From Streptomyces filipinensis (GTDB lineage: Bacteria; Actinomycetota; Actinomycetes; Streptomycetales; Streptomycetaceae), in NCBI RefSeq assembly GCF_014649495.1, contig NZ_BMTD01000027.1:32552-96551 (forward strand): 64,000 nt of DNA. The letters are read 5' to 3'. Below are positions 16,301-24,390 of this stretch, one piece after another; the stretch's first letter is position 1, and each line of letters opens with the position of its first letter. The position numbers were made by a program, and so were the translations under genes. The notes below the pieces were generated by a model. The model was not told where the DNA came from and searched no databases. It worked only from the letters and a program-made list of their open reading frames with translations.

Positions 16301-17354
16301 CGAGGCTCTGGCCGAGGCGGACCGGGTGCGCGCGGAGGCGCTGGCGAACGCCGAGCAGCTCATCGGGGACGCCACCGGCGAGGCCGAGCGGCTGCGGGCC
16401 GAGGCCGCCGAGACCGTCGGTTCGGCGCAGCAGCACGCCGAGCGGGTGCGGGCGGACGCCGAGCAGCTGAAGGCGGACGCGGAGGCCACGGCGGAACGGC
16501 TCGTCAACTCCGCGCGCGAGGAGGCCGAGCGGACCCTGGACGAGGCCCGCAAGGACGCCAACAAGCGGCGCTCGGAGGCGGCCGAGCAGGTCGACACGCT
16601 CATCACCGAGACCACGGCGGAAGCGGACAAGCTGCTCACCGAGGCCCAGCAGCAGGCGCTGAAGACCACCGCGGACGCGGAGTCGCAGGCCGACGCGATG
16701 GTCGGCGCGGCGCGCAGCGAGGCCGAGCGGATCGTCTCCGAGGCGACCATCGAGGGCAACACCGCGGTGGAGAAGGCCCGCACGGACGCCGACGAGCTGC
16801 TGGTCGGTGCCCGCCGGGACGCCACCGCGATCAGGGAGCGGGCGCAGGAGCTGCGCGACCGCATCACCACCGAGATCGAGGAGCTGCACGAGCGGGCGCG
16901 GCGCGAGGCCGCCGAGACGATGAAGTCCACCGGCGACCGCTGTGACGCGCTCATCCAGGCCGCCGAGGAGCAGCTGGCCAAGGCGGAGGCGAAGGCCAAG
17001 GAGCTGGTCTCGGACGCCAACTCCGAGGCGGGCAAGGTGCGCATCGCCGCCGTCAAGAAGGCGGAGGGGCTGCTCAAGGAGGCCGAGCAGAAGAAGGCCA
17101 GCCTCGTCAAGGAGGCCGAGGAGCTGAAGGCCGAGGCGATCCGCGAGGCGCGGCGCACGGTCGAGGAGGGCAAGCGCGAGCTGGAGATCCTGGTGCGCCG
17201 GCGCGAGGACATCAACGCCGAGATCTCCCGGGTCCAGGACGTGCTGGAGGCGCTCGAATCCTTCGAGGCCCCGGCGGCCGGCAAGGAGGGCGGGGTCAAG
17301 GCCGGTGCGACGATCGGTGCCCCCCGATCGGGTGGCAAGTCGTCAGAGGGCTAG
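13374..17354 (+). CDS. scy: Scy, long coiled-coil polarity protein (Streptomyces cytoskeletal element)
   Basis: A 1326-residue, almost entirely coiled-coil protein, the length I recall for S. coelicolor Scy, which organises the apical tip-growth complex with DivIVA and FilP. Residues 1-60 hold a short globular/coiled start (FEAEMKRLRTEREKAIQHAEDLGYQVEVLRAKL). The rest is Ala/Glu/Arg-rich with 11-residue (hendecad) periodicity, e.g. AERLQTETVAE repeated exactly in tandem at 16218-16283. The last 35 residues are a low-complexity Ala/Gly tail. The start is GTG at 13374 with only a weak GGGA upstream. filP follows on the same strand 182 bp later. Confidence 0.93.
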   Translation: MRGYESQEREPAADVDHLSRFEAEMKRLRTEREKAIQHAEDLGYQVEVLRAKLHEARRTLMTRPAFDGGDIGYQAEQLLRNAQMQADQLRQDAERELSQARAQTQRILQEHAEQAARLQAELHQEAVTRRQQLDQELAERRATVESHVNENVAWAEQLRARTEQQARRLLEESRAETEQAMAAARAEAERLTREARERLQSDAEAARAEAEQLLRRARTDAERLLNAASTQAQEATDHAEQLRTATVTESDAARRQAAELSRAAEERMAAAEEALRKAQAEAEKLQTEAKEAAAKALAGAEAANETRTRTAKEQVARLVEEATKEAEQTRSDAEQLVADARAEAEKILAEASEKARTVTAEESATQLSKAAKTAEDVLNKASEEAKRTTRAAAEEAERIRTEAEAEADRLRAEAHDIAEQLKGAAKDDTKEYRAKTVELQEEARRLRGEAEQLRADAVAEGESIRAEARREAVAQIEEAARSAEELLAKAKADADELRQTATADSERVRTEAIERATGLRRQADETLDRARKEAERLRAEADEQVETVRTDAETAARELREETERIIEARRTEAAEELTRLQTEAQERLASAEQALTDAREEAARIRREAAEEAERLRTESAERIRTLQQQAETEADRLRTEAAADASASRAEGEAVAVRLRSEAAAEAERLKAEAQDTADRVRAEAQAAAERLATEASETLAAAQEEAARRRREAEELLGAARDEADEERRRAREQSEELLASARRRVEEAQAEATRLVEEADRRATEMVAAAEQHAQQVRDSVAGLHEQAQEEITGLRSAAEHAADRTKREAEEEADRVRADAYAERERASEDAGRVRRAAHEESEAAKALAERTVTEAMAEAERLRSDASDYAQRVRTEASDALAEADQAAARTRADAREDANRIRSDAATQADTLITEASNEAERLTTETLAEADRVRTEALTEAERLQTETVAEAERLQTETVAEAERVRTEALAEADRVRAEALANAEQLIGDATGEAERLRAEAAETVGSAQQHAERVRADAEQLKADAEATAERLVNSAREEAERTLDEARKDANKRRSEAAEQVDTLITETTAEADKLLTEAQQQALKTTADAESQADAMVGAARSEAERIVSEATIEGNTAVEKARTDADELLVGARRDATAIRERAQELRDRITTEIEELHERARREAAETMKSTGDRCDALIQAAEEQLAKAEAKAKELVSDANSEAGKVRIAAVKKAEGLLKEAEQKKASLVKEAEELKAEAIREARRTVEEGKRELEILVRRREDINAEISRVQDVLEALESFEAPAAGKEGGVKAGATIGAPRSGGKSSEG
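16218..16283 (+). repeat. Perfect tandem duplication of a 33-bp unit inside scy
   Basis: Bases 16218-16250 and 16251-16283 are identical 33-bp units encoding AERLQTETVAE twice. The period equals one hendecad of the coiled coil, so gain or loss of a unit keeps the coil in register. Confidence 0.9.
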
Positions 17355-17382
17355 CGCTCGGGGTACGTTCCGGTGTCTTCTG

Positions 17383-17395
17383 GGGGCTTTGCCCC
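17383..17395 (+). terminator. Small hairpin after scy
   Basis: GGGGC-TTT-GCCCC (17383-17395), 29 bp after the scy stop. The stem is short, so it may only attenuate. Confidence 0.3.
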
Positions 17396-17423
17396 ACTCA
17401 TTGGCAAGCCGTCCTGCGGTCAG

Positions 17424-17437
17424 CCACTCAAAAGTGG
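17424..17437. repeat. Dyad CCACT-caaa-AGTGG upstream of filP
   Basis: A perfect 5-bp inverted repeat with a 4-nt centre, 100 bp before the filP ATG in the AT-richer promoter segment of the scy-filP gap. It could be an operator or a small hairpin; function unknown. Confidence 0.3.
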
Positions 17438-17536
17438 TGCCATTCTCCAGATCAAAACCGTATCCGCTCGATGACACACCGCTTCGGCCCCTAGGATTCC
17501 CCTATCACCTCACCGGTCTCATTCGACAGGAACCCC

Positions 17537-18472
17537 ATGAGCGACACTTCCCCCTACGGCTTCGAGCTTGTGCGGCGTGGGTACGACCGCGCTCAGGTGG
17601 ACGAACGTATCTCCAAGCTCGTCTCCGACCGTGACAGCGCTCTCGCCCGCATCACCGCCCTGGAGAAGCGCATCGAGGAACTGCACCTCGAGACGCAGAA
17701 CGCCCAGGCCCAGGTCACCGACGCCGAGCCGTCGTACGCGGGTCTCGGCGCGCGGGTCGAGAAGATCCTGCGCCTGGCCGAGGAAGAGGCCAAGGAGCTC
17801 CGTGAGGAGGCCCGGCGGGCGGCCGAACAGCACCGCGACCTCGCCGAGTCGGCGGCCCAGCAGGTCCGCAACGACGCCGAGACCTACGCCGCGGAGCGCA
17901 AGGCCAAGGCCGAGGACGAGGGCGTCCGGATCGTCGAGAAGGCCAAGGCCGACGCCTCCCAGCTGCGTGCCGAGGCGCAGAAGGACGCGCAGTCCAAGCG
18001 CGAGGAGGCGGACGCCCTCTTCGAGGAGACCCGTGCCAAGGCCGCGCAGGCCGCCGCCGACTTCGAGACGAACCTCGCCAAGCGTCGCGAGCAGTCCGAG
18101 CGCGACCTGGCCTCGCGTCAGCAGAAGGCCGAGAAGCGGCTGGCGGAGATCGAGCACCGCGCCGAGCAGCTGCGTCTGGAGGCGGAGAAGCTGCGCACGG
18201 ACGCCGAGCGCCGCGCCCGCCAGACGGTGGAGACGGCCCAGCGCCAGGCCGAGGACATCGTGGCCGACGCCAACGCCAAGGCCGACCGGATCCGTTCGGA
18301 ATCCGAGCGCGAGCTGGCGGCGCTCACCAACCGCCGCGACAGCATCAACGCGCAGCTGACCAACGTCCGCGAGATGCTGGCCACGCTGACCGGCGCGGCG
18401 GTCGCCGCCGCGGGCACGACCACCGACGACGAGCCCATTTCCCGCGGGGTGCCGGCGCAGCAGTCCCGGTAG
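17537..18472 (+). CDS. filP: FilP, intermediate-filament-like coiled-coil protein
   Basis: A 311-residue protein. The N-terminus (YGFELVRRGYDRAQVDERISKLVSDRD) is the short DivIVA-like segment shared by FilP and related proteins. Residues 28-280 are coiled coil in Ala/Glu/Arg-rich blocks with a break near 62-70, and residues 285-311 are a disordered tail. FilP forms filament networks that stiffen hyphal tips and interacts with DivIVA and Scy. It has a good ribosome site (AGGAACCCC before the ATG) and a strong terminator after it. Confidence 0.93.
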   Translation: MSDTSPYGFELVRRGYDRAQVDERISKLVSDRDSALARITALEKRIEELHLETQNAQAQVTDAEPSYAGLGARVEKILRLAEEEAKELREEARRAAEQHRDLAESAAQQVRNDAETYAAERKAKAEDEGVRIVEKAKADASQLRAEAQKDAQSKREEADALFEETRAKAAQAAADFETNLAKRREQSERDLASRQQKAEKRLAEIEHRAEQLRLEAEKLRTDAERRARQTVETAQRQAEDIVADANAKADRIRSESERELAALTNRRDSINAQLTNVREMLATLTGAAVAAAGTTTDDEPISRGVPAQQSR

Positions 18473-18497
18473 GCCGTACGGCACGTCGACGCCTTCA

Positions 18498-18526
18498 GGG
18501 GCGGAGGGACCTGGTCCCCCCGCCCC
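18498..18526 (+). terminator. Terminator after filP
   Basis: Arms 18498-18511 and 18513-18526 (GGGGCGG-a-GGGACC paired with GGTCCC-c-CCGCCCC) have a single mismatch and are followed by TTTC. It is a strong intrinsic-type terminator 26 bp past the filP stop. Confidence 0.8.
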
Positions 18527-18588
18527 TTTCGGCGTGCCCACCCGCCTCTCAAGTGGCAGAGGTCCGGAGCCGGTCATAGCGTGGCCGC

Positions 18589-19545
18589 ATGATCGAACTG
18601 GCGGGGCTGACCAAGCGGTACGGCGAGAAGGTGGCGGTCGACGACCTCACCTTCTCGGTCAGACCCGGCATCGTCACCGGTTTCCTCGGCCCCAACGGTG
18701 CCGGGAAGTCCACGACCATGCGGATGATCCTCGGGCTCGATCACCCCACCGCCGGCGACGTGCGCGTCGACGGCGTGCACTACCGGCGGCTGAAGGACCC
18801 GCTGACCCGCATCGGCGCGCTGCTGGACGCCAAGGCCGTGCACGGCGGGCGCAGCGCCTACCACCATCTGCTGTGCCTCGCGCAGAGCAACGGCGTCCCG
18901 GAGCGCCGGGTGGCCGAGGTGCTGGACACCGTCGGGCTCACCGCCGTGGCGCGGAAGAAGGCCAAGGGGTTCTCGCTGGGCATGGGCCAGCGGCTGGGGA
19001 TCGCCGCGGCCCTGCTCGGGGACCCACGGATCCTGATGTTCGACGAGCCGGTGAACGGACTGGACCCCGAGGGCATCCACTGGATCCGGAACCTGATGAA
19101 ATCGCTGGCCGCGCAGGGGCGGACGGTGTTCGTGTCGAGCCATCTGATGAGCGAGATGGCGCTGACCGCCGACCACCTGGTGGTCATCGGACAGGGACGG
19201 CTGCTCGCGGACACCTCCATGGCGGACTTCATCCGGCAGAACGCGCGGTCGTACGTCCGGATCCGGTCGCCGCAGCGCGAGCGGCTGCTCGATGTGCTGC
19301 ACGAGGACGGGATCACCGTCGTGGAGGCGGGCGCGGGCGCGCTGGAGGTGGAGGGCGACAAGGCCGGGCGGATCGGCGAGCTGGCGGCGCGGTACGGGAT
19401 CGTGCTGCACGAGCTGAGCCCGCGGCAGGCCTCGCTGGAGGAGGCGTTCATGCAGCTGACGGCCCAGGCGGTGGAGTACCACGCGCACACCGGCCCGGAT
19501 CCCGCGCCGCAGGCCTGGGGGGCCGGCTGGAAGGGGGCCGAGTGA
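18589..19545 (+). CDS. ABC transporter ATP-binding protein (ABC-2/BcrA type)
   Basis: A 318-residue nucleotide-binding subunit. Walker A is GPNGAGKST (34-42), the signature motif is the variant FSLGMGQR (about 128-135), and Walker B is LMFDEPVNGLDPEG. The H-loop lies in VSSHLMSEM. The SLGM.QR signature is typical of BcrA-like exporters of peptides or antibiotics. The C-terminal 100 residues form the accessory domain found in this group. The stop overlaps the ATG of the permease by one base (TGATG). Substrate unknown. Confidence 0.85.
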   Translation: MIELAGLTKRYGEKVAVDDLTFSVRPGIVTGFLGPNGAGKSTTMRMILGLDHPTAGDVRVDGVHYRRLKDPLTRIGALLDAKAVHGGRSAYHHLLCLAQSNGVPERRVAEVLDTVGLTAVARKKAKGFSLGMGQRLGIAAALLGDPRILMFDEPVNGLDPEGIHWIRNLMKSLAAQGRTVFVSSHLMSEMALTADHLVVIGQGRLLADTSMADFIRQNARSYVRIRSPQRERLLDVLHEDGITVVEAGAGALEVEGDKAGRIGELAARYGIVLHELSPRQASLEEAFMQLTAQAVEYHAHTGPDPAPQAWGAGWKGAE

Positions 19546-20318
19546 TGACGGCCGTGCGGGTGATCCGCTCCGAGTGGACCAAGATCCGGTCGGTGGCCTC
19601 CACGGTGTGGACGCTGTCGCTGGCCGGGGTCGTCACCGTCGCCCTCGGGATGCTGATCGCCGGGCTGACGCGGAGCCAGTTCGACTCGATGCCGGCGCGG
19701 CAGCGGCTGTCGTTCGATCCGACCTTCGTGTCCTTCGCGGGCATGACCCTCGGCCAGCTCGCGCTGATCGTGTTCGGGGTGCTGGTCGTCTCGAACGAGT
19801 ACAGCACCGGCATGATCCGGGTCTCGCTGGCGGCCGTTCCGCAGCGCGCCACCTTCCTGTTCAGCAAGATCGCGGTGGCCACCGGGCTCGCGCTGGTGGT
19901 CGGCATGGCCACGAGCTTCGCCGCGTTCCTCCTCGGTCAGGCGATGCTCGGCTCCCACCGGGCGCGGCTCGGCGACCCCGGGGTGCTGCGGGCGGTGCTC
20001 GGCGGCGGGCTGTACATGACGCTGATCGTGGTGTTCTCCATGGGAGTCGCCGCGATGCTGCGCTCCCCGATGCTGTCGCTCGGCATCCTGATGCCGTTCT
20101 TCTTCCTGATCTCCAACGTCCTCGGCAATGTGGACGCCACGAAGAAGATCGGCCGGTTCCTGCCGGACCAGGCGGGCAGCCGGATCATGCAGGTGGTGCC
20201 CAGGGTGGGTGACGACGCTCCCTACGGGCCCTGGGGCGGGCTCGGGATCATGGCGCTCTGGGTGGTCGCCGCGGTCGCCGGCGGGTACGTCCTCCTCAAG
20301 CGCAGAGACGCTCAGTAG
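19545..20318 (+). CDS. ABC-2 type permease
   Basis: 257 residues from the ATG at 19545. It has about six hydrophobic spans, and the N-terminal SEWTKIRSVASTVWTL segment is typical of actinobacterial ABC-2 permeases paired with BcrA-like ATPases. It overlaps the ATPase gene by one base, so the two form a half-transporter pair. It ends in the common KRRDAQ tail. Substrate unknown. Confidence 0.85.
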   Translation: MTAVRVIRSEWTKIRSVASTVWTLSLAGVVTVALGMLIAGLTRSQFDSMPARQRLSFDPTFVSFAGMTLGQLALIVFGVLVVSNEYSTGMIRVSLAAVPQRATFLFSKIAVATGLALVVGMATSFAAFLLGQAMLGSHRARLGDPGVLRAVLGGGLYMTLIVVFSMGVAAMLRSPMLSLGILMPFFFLISNVLGNVDATKKIGRFLPDQAGSRIMQVVPRVGDDAPYGPWGGLGIMALWVVAAVAGGYVLLKRRDAQ

Positions 20319-20449
20319 ACGGCATCCACACGTACCGTAGTGTTCTGGCTTTACTTTCTTTTGGGTGGAACCGTCAGCGACTCGATATCCTCCTAACCCT
20401 TACGGGGGCGTGTGCCCCGCTGTCCTGAACCTTTCGATGGGTGCGGAGC

Positions 20450-21802
20450 ATGATCGAGGCTGTCGGCCTGACCAAGCGCTACGGCGACAAGACCGCCGTG
20501 TACAACCTTTCCTTCCAGGTGCGGCCAGGAGCCGTCACCGGCTTCCTCGGGCCGAACGGCTCGGGCAAGTCGACGACGATGCGGATGATCCTCGGCCTGG
20601 ACAACCCGACGTCCGGGTCGGTGACGATCGGCGGGCACCCGTACCGGAGGCTGCCCAACGCACCCCGCCAGGTCGGGGCGCTGCTCGACGCCAAGGCCGT
20701 GCACGGTGGCCGGTCCGCCCGCAACCACCTGCTGAGCCTCGCCCAGCTGTCCGGCATTCCCGCCCGGCGGGTGGACGAGGTGCTCGGGGTCGTCGGCCTG
20801 CAGGAGGTGGCGAAGAAGCGCTCCAAGGGCTTCTCGCTCGGCATGGGCCAGCGCCTCGGCATCGCCGCCGCGCTGCTCGGCGACCCGCAGGTGCTGCTGT
20901 TCGACGAGCCGGTCAACGGCCTCGACCCGGAGGGCATCCTCTGGGTCCGCAACCTGATGAAGGCCCTCGCCGCCGAGGGCCGTACGGTCTTCGTCTCCTC
21001 GCACCTGATGAGCGAGATGGCGCTGACCGCCGACCACCTCATCGTCATCGGGCGCGGCCAGCTGCTCGCCGACATGAGCGTGAAGGACTTCATCTCGGCC
21101 AACTCCGCCGACTTCGCGCGCGTGCGCACCCCCGACAGCGAGCCCCAGCTGCGCGAGAAGCTCGGCACCGCGCTCACCGAGGCGGGCGGCCATGTGCTGC
21201 CGGAGCAGGACGGCGCGCTGCGCGTGACCGGGCTGCCGCTGCCCCGGATCAGCGACCTCGCGCACGAGGCGGACGTACGGCTGTGGGAGCTGTCGCCGCA
21301 CCAGGCCTCGCTGGAGGAGGCGTACATGCGGATGACGCAGGGCGCCGTGGACTACCGCTCGACCATCGACCAGAAGGCGGGCCTGCAGCAGCCGCTGCCG
21401 CCCGGCGCCCAGCCGCCCATGCCGGTGCCCGGCCAGGGCCAGCCCGGCTGGTACGCCCCGCCGCCGCCCCAGCAGGGCGGGCAGCCCTTCGCGATGCCGC
21501 AGGGACCCTCGGGACCGTACGGCGGCGCGCAACAGGGCGCCTACGCCGCTCCCGGCGCCCCGGCCGCCGACGCCGCCAACCCGTACGCCCAGCCGGCCCC
21601 CCAGGCCCAGCCGGTCCCGCAGGCGCAGCAGGCCCCGAAGGACCGGACGGCGATCCTGACGCCGCAGGCGCAGCCGGCCGCTCCGGCCCCGCAGGAGCAG
21701 CCCGCCGCCACGGCCCCCGCGGCACCGACCGCGCCGCAGCAGGCGCCCGCGGCCGCTCCCTCCGCCCCCGCCGACCTGACCAAGCCCGAGGACGCCCGAT
21801 GA
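20450..21802 (+). CDS. ABC transporter ATP-binding protein with Pro/Gln/Ala-rich C-terminal tail
   Basis: 450 residues from the ATG at 20450, chosen because the protein then begins MIEAVGLTKRYG like its paralogue at 18589; a GTG at 20441 is an alternative. Walker A is GPNGSGKST (34-42), the signature FSLGMGQR (128-135), and Walker B LLFDEPVNGLDPEG. Residues 1-305 align with the paralogue. Residues 306-450 are a low-complexity tail of Pro, Gln, Ala and Gly, unusual for an ATPase subunit. The stop overlaps the permease ATG (ATGA). It probably arose by duplication of the 18589-20318 pair. Confidence 0.85.
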   Translation: MIEAVGLTKRYGDKTAVYNLSFQVRPGAVTGFLGPNGSGKSTTMRMILGLDNPTSGSVTIGGHPYRRLPNAPRQVGALLDAKAVHGGRSARNHLLSLAQLSGIPARRVDEVLGVVGLQEVAKKRSKGFSLGMGQRLGIAAALLGDPQVLLFDEPVNGLDPEGILWVRNLMKALAAEGRTVFVSSHLMSEMALTADHLIVIGRGQLLADMSVKDFISANSADFARVRTPDSEPQLREKLGTALTEAGGHVLPEQDGALRVTGLPLPRISDLAHEADVRLWELSPHQASLEEAYMRMTQGAVDYRSTIDQKAGLQQPLPPGAQPPMPVPGQGQPGWYAPPPPQQGGQPFAMPQGPSGPYGGAQQGAYAAPGAPAADAANPYAQPAPQAQPVPQAQQAPKDRTAILTPQAQPAAPAPQEQPAATAPAAPTAPQQAPAAAPSAPADLTKPEDAR

Positions 21803-22680
21803 GCACCCACCAGCCCCCGATGCCGCAGGCCCCCGCAGCCGCGCCCGACTGGCAGGCGGCGCCCGGCGGGTCGTACCCCGGTTACACCTCGCCGATCCCG
21901 GTCGTGCGCACCCACCTCGGGCACGCCCTGGCCTCCGAGTGGACGAAGATCAAGTCGGTGCGCTCGACGGTGTGGACGCTCGGTGTGTTCATGCTGCTCG
22001 TCGTCGGTATAGGCGTGCTGACCGCCTCGGTGGTCAACGCGAACTCCTCCAACGGCGTGGACGGCCAGAACGCGCTGCAGTTCGGGTTCTTCGGTCTGCT
22101 CCTGGGCAGCATGTGCATCATCACGCTCGGGGTGCTGACCACCGCCTCGGAGTACGGCACGGGCATGATCCGTACGACGATGACCGCGTGCCCGAGCCGC
22201 GTGCGGGTGCTCGCCGCCAAGTCCGTCGTCTTCTTCGCCCTCGCCTTCGTGGTCACCCTCGCCACGTCGTCCTTCGTGGCCATGGTCCAGGTGTCCATGC
22301 TGAGCGGCTCCGGCACCATCAGCCCGACCGGCGGCGAGTGGGCCAAGGCGACCCTCGGCATCAGCCTCTACATCGCCCTGCTCGGACTGCTCTCGCTGCT
22401 CATCGGTTCGATCATCCGGCACTCCGCGGGCGCCATCACGATCATGATCGGCGCCGTGCTGGCCCCTCTGGTGATCGCTCTGTTCATGGCCTCGCAGTCG
22501 CTGGAGAAGGTCCGCGAGTGGCTGCTGGAGTACTCGATCCCGAGCCAGATGAGCTGCTTCTACGACAACACCCTGAGCCGTTCCGGCCCCACGGGCTGGG
22601 ACCCGCTGTGGATCATGCTGGGCCTGACGGCGGCCGCGTTCGCCGGCGCCTACGCGCTCCTGCAGAAGCGGGACGTGTAG
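21799..22680 (+). CDS. ABC-2 type permease with Pro-rich cytoplasmic N-terminus
   Basis: 293 residues with about six spans. SEWTKIKSVRSTVWTLG (46-62) aligns with SEWTKIRSVASTVWTL of the other permease. About 45 residues before it are a Pro/Ala/Gly-rich extension (QPPMPQAPAAAPDWQAAPGG) that the paralogue lacks, resembling the tail of the ATPase it is coupled to by an ATGA overlap. The substrate is unknown. Confidence 0.85.
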   Translation: MSTHQPPMPQAPAAAPDWQAAPGGSYPGYTSPIPVVRTHLGHALASEWTKIKSVRSTVWTLGVFMLLVVGIGVLTASVVNANSSNGVDGQNALQFGFFGLLLGSMCIITLGVLTTASEYGTGMIRTTMTACPSRVRVLAAKSVVFFALAFVVTLATSSFVAMVQVSMLSGSGTISPTGGEWAKATLGISLYIALLGLLSLLIGSIIRHSAGAITIMIGAVLAPLVIALFMASQSLEKVREWLLEYSIPSQMSCFYDNTLSRSGPTGWDPLWIMLGLTAAAFAGAYALLQKRDV

Positions 22681-22691
22681 CGGCGGGGCGT

Positions 22692-23024
22692 TCAGAACCT
22701 CGGCGCGTTACGGGACCGCTGCACCCGCGTGGTGCGGCGGTCCTTCGCGTTCCAGCACGCCTTGTGCCAGTGGCGGCGGTCGTCGACGCCCGCGTGCTCG
22801 GGCCAGGCCACCACGTGCGGGACGCCGGAGGGGATCACCTGGTCGCAGCCCGGGCAGCGATAGCTCTTGCCCTCGGAGCTCGCCCCGGCGACATGCCGTA
22901 CGCTCCACTCCTCGCCCTGCCAGCTCTCGGTCGACTGCCACCCGCCGTACCGGCCGGTGCGGTCGTCCTCGGCGCTCCGGCCCGACGATCCGGCTGCCTT
23001 CGGTCGGTTGCGACGCGGGGACAC
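22692..23024 (-). CDS. Small conserved actinobacterial protein with CxxC...HWHxxC zinc-type motif
   Basis: 110 residues from a GTG at 23024 preceded by GAGAGG. The N-terminal 40 residues are polar and likely disordered. The core holds CPGCDQVIPSGVPHVVAWP (Cys57, Cys60) and HWHKACW (His85, His87, Cys90), a pattern that would bind one zinc ion. Similar proteins are often labelled ATP/GTP-binding in databases, but no P-loop is present here. It is convergent with the ABC permease (11-bp gap) and divergent from the oxidoreductase gene. The function is unknown; the basic C-terminus could suit nucleic-acid binding. Confidence 0.75.
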   Translation of the reverse strand: MSPRRNRPKAAGSSGRSAEDDRTGRYGGWQSTESWQGEEWSVRHVAGASSEGKSYRCPGCDQVIPSGVPHVVAWPEHAGVDDRRHWHKACWNAKDRRTTRVQRSRNAPRF

Positions 23025-23244
23025 GGGACACCTCTCGGGGCTATACAGGAAGCAGGACTGCATCCAGCCTACGCGGCGCCGACAGGGGTACGCGTACGGA
23101 ACCAACCCGTACAAGTTCCCCTCCACGGGGCCCCATTCTGCAGACAATCCGCAAATCTCTCCGCCAGGCCGTGTCCTGGGCACGTGTCAGACGGTTATGC
23201 GGGTGGGGGAGCTCCGGGTCGGAGCCAAGGAAGCAGGAAATGCG

Positions 23245-24273
23245 ATGTACGTAGGTAGTTTTGTGCTGGGCGCCCAGTTCCCGGGCCAGGGCCCCGGGGA
23301 GGCCCTGCACCGGGCGGTCCGCTCGGCGGAGGTGACCGAGGAGGCCGGGCTGGACGCGGTGTGGCTGGCCGAGCACCACTTCGTGCCGTACGGCACCTGC
23401 CCGTCCGCCGTCACCCTGGCCGCCCTGCTGCTCGGCCGCACCCGCCGCATCCGCGTCGGCACGGCGGTCAGCGTGCTGCCCACCGCCCATCCCGTCGCCC
23501 TCGGCGAGCAGGCCGCGCTGCTGCACCTGACGAGCGGCGGACGGTTCACGCTGGGCGTGGGCCGCGGCGGGCCCTGGGTGGACCTGGAGGTCTTCGGCAC
23601 GGGCCTGGAGGCGTACGAACAGGGGTTCCCCGAGTCGCTCGATCTGCTGCTGCGCTGGCTGCGCGAGCCGCGCGTGGCGGCCTCCGGCGAGCGGTACGCG
23701 TTCCGCGAGGTGCCCGTCGTACCGCGCCCCTCGGAGGCGCTGACGGAGACGCCCGGCCCGGAGGTCGTCGTCGCCTGCACCTCCCCGTCGAGCGTGCGGC
23801 TGGCCGCCGAGCGCGGGCTGGCGATGCTGCTCGGCATGCACGTCGGGGACGAGGAGAAGGCCGAGATGGTCGCCCTGTGGCGGCGCTCGGCCCGCGCGGC
23901 GGGCCGGCCGGCCGAGGAGATCGCGGGCGCCGCGCACGTCTCGGCCGGGGTGTGCCAGCTCGCCGACCGCCGCACGGACGCCGCGGAGACCCTGCTGAAG
24001 GCGATGCCGGGCTGGCTGAAGCAGGGCCTGGAGGCGCATGTGACGGTCGACGGGCGGGAGCGCGCGATGCGCGACCCGCACGCCTACACCGAGCTGCTGT
24101 GCGGCCTGCACCCGGTCGGCACCCCACGGCTCGCCGCCGACCGGCTCGCGGCCACCTCGGAGCGCACCGGCATCTCCCGCTTCGCCCTCCTCGTGGAGGG
24201 CTCGGGCGATCTCGCCGCGACGGAGGAGAACCTCCGGCGGCTGGGCACCGAGGTGCTGCCCCAGCTGCGCTGA
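23245..24273 (+). CDS. LLM class flavin-dependent oxidoreductase
   Basis: 342 residues from the ATG at 23245, which has AGCAGGAAA upstream. It is a luciferase-like TIM barrel: EEAGLDAVWLAEHHFVPYG, TRRIRVGTAVSVLP, HPVALGEQAALLHLTSGGRFTLGVGRG. This group uses FMNH2 or F420; the sequence alone does not decide. No partner gene for a monooxygenase system is adjacent. Role unknown; such enzymes act in secondary metabolism or xenobiotic oxidation. Confidence 0.85.
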   Translation: MYVGSFVLGAQFPGQGPGEALHRAVRSAEVTEEAGLDAVWLAEHHFVPYGTCPSAVTLAALLLGRTRRIRVGTAVSVLPTAHPVALGEQAALLHLTSGGRFTLGVGRGGPWVDLEVFGTGLEAYEQGFPESLDLLLRWLREPRVAASGERYAFREVPVVPRPSEALTETPGPEVVVACTSPSSVRLAAERGLAMLLGMHVGDEEKAEMVALWRRSARAAGRPAEEIAGAAHVSAGVCQLADRRTDAAETLLKAMPGWLKQGLEAHVTVDGRERAMRDPHAYTELLCGLHPVGTPRLAADRLAATSERTGISRFALLVEGSGDLAATEENLRRLGTEVLPQLR

Positions 24274-24304
24274 GCCGCCCTCCGACTCCCCGGCCGCCTT
24301 GGGG

Positions 24305-24353
24305 GCTTGCCGCCCCAGCACTGAATGCACCTCCCGCGGGTGGAGCGGCAAGC
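24305..24353. terminator. Inverted repeat between convergent genes
   Basis: GCTTGCCGC (24305-24313) and GCGGCAAGC (24345-24353) are perfect 9-bp arms; the 31-nt centre contains a further CCCGCGGG palindrome. It lies between the oxidoreductase and the convergent small gene, and probably acts as a two-sided terminator. Confidence 0.55.
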
Positions 24354-24390
24354 AAGCGGCTCACTGCCTCTGCCGTGCCGGGGCTGCGCG

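Noticed and set aside
13212..16889. Very long minus-strand open frame (1225 codons) opposite scy
   Set aside because: It is the shadow of the repetitive, GC-rich scy coding strand. Its Leu/Gly/Arg-rich product mirrors the Ala/Glu/Arg coiled coil and shows no domain; there is no ribosome site.
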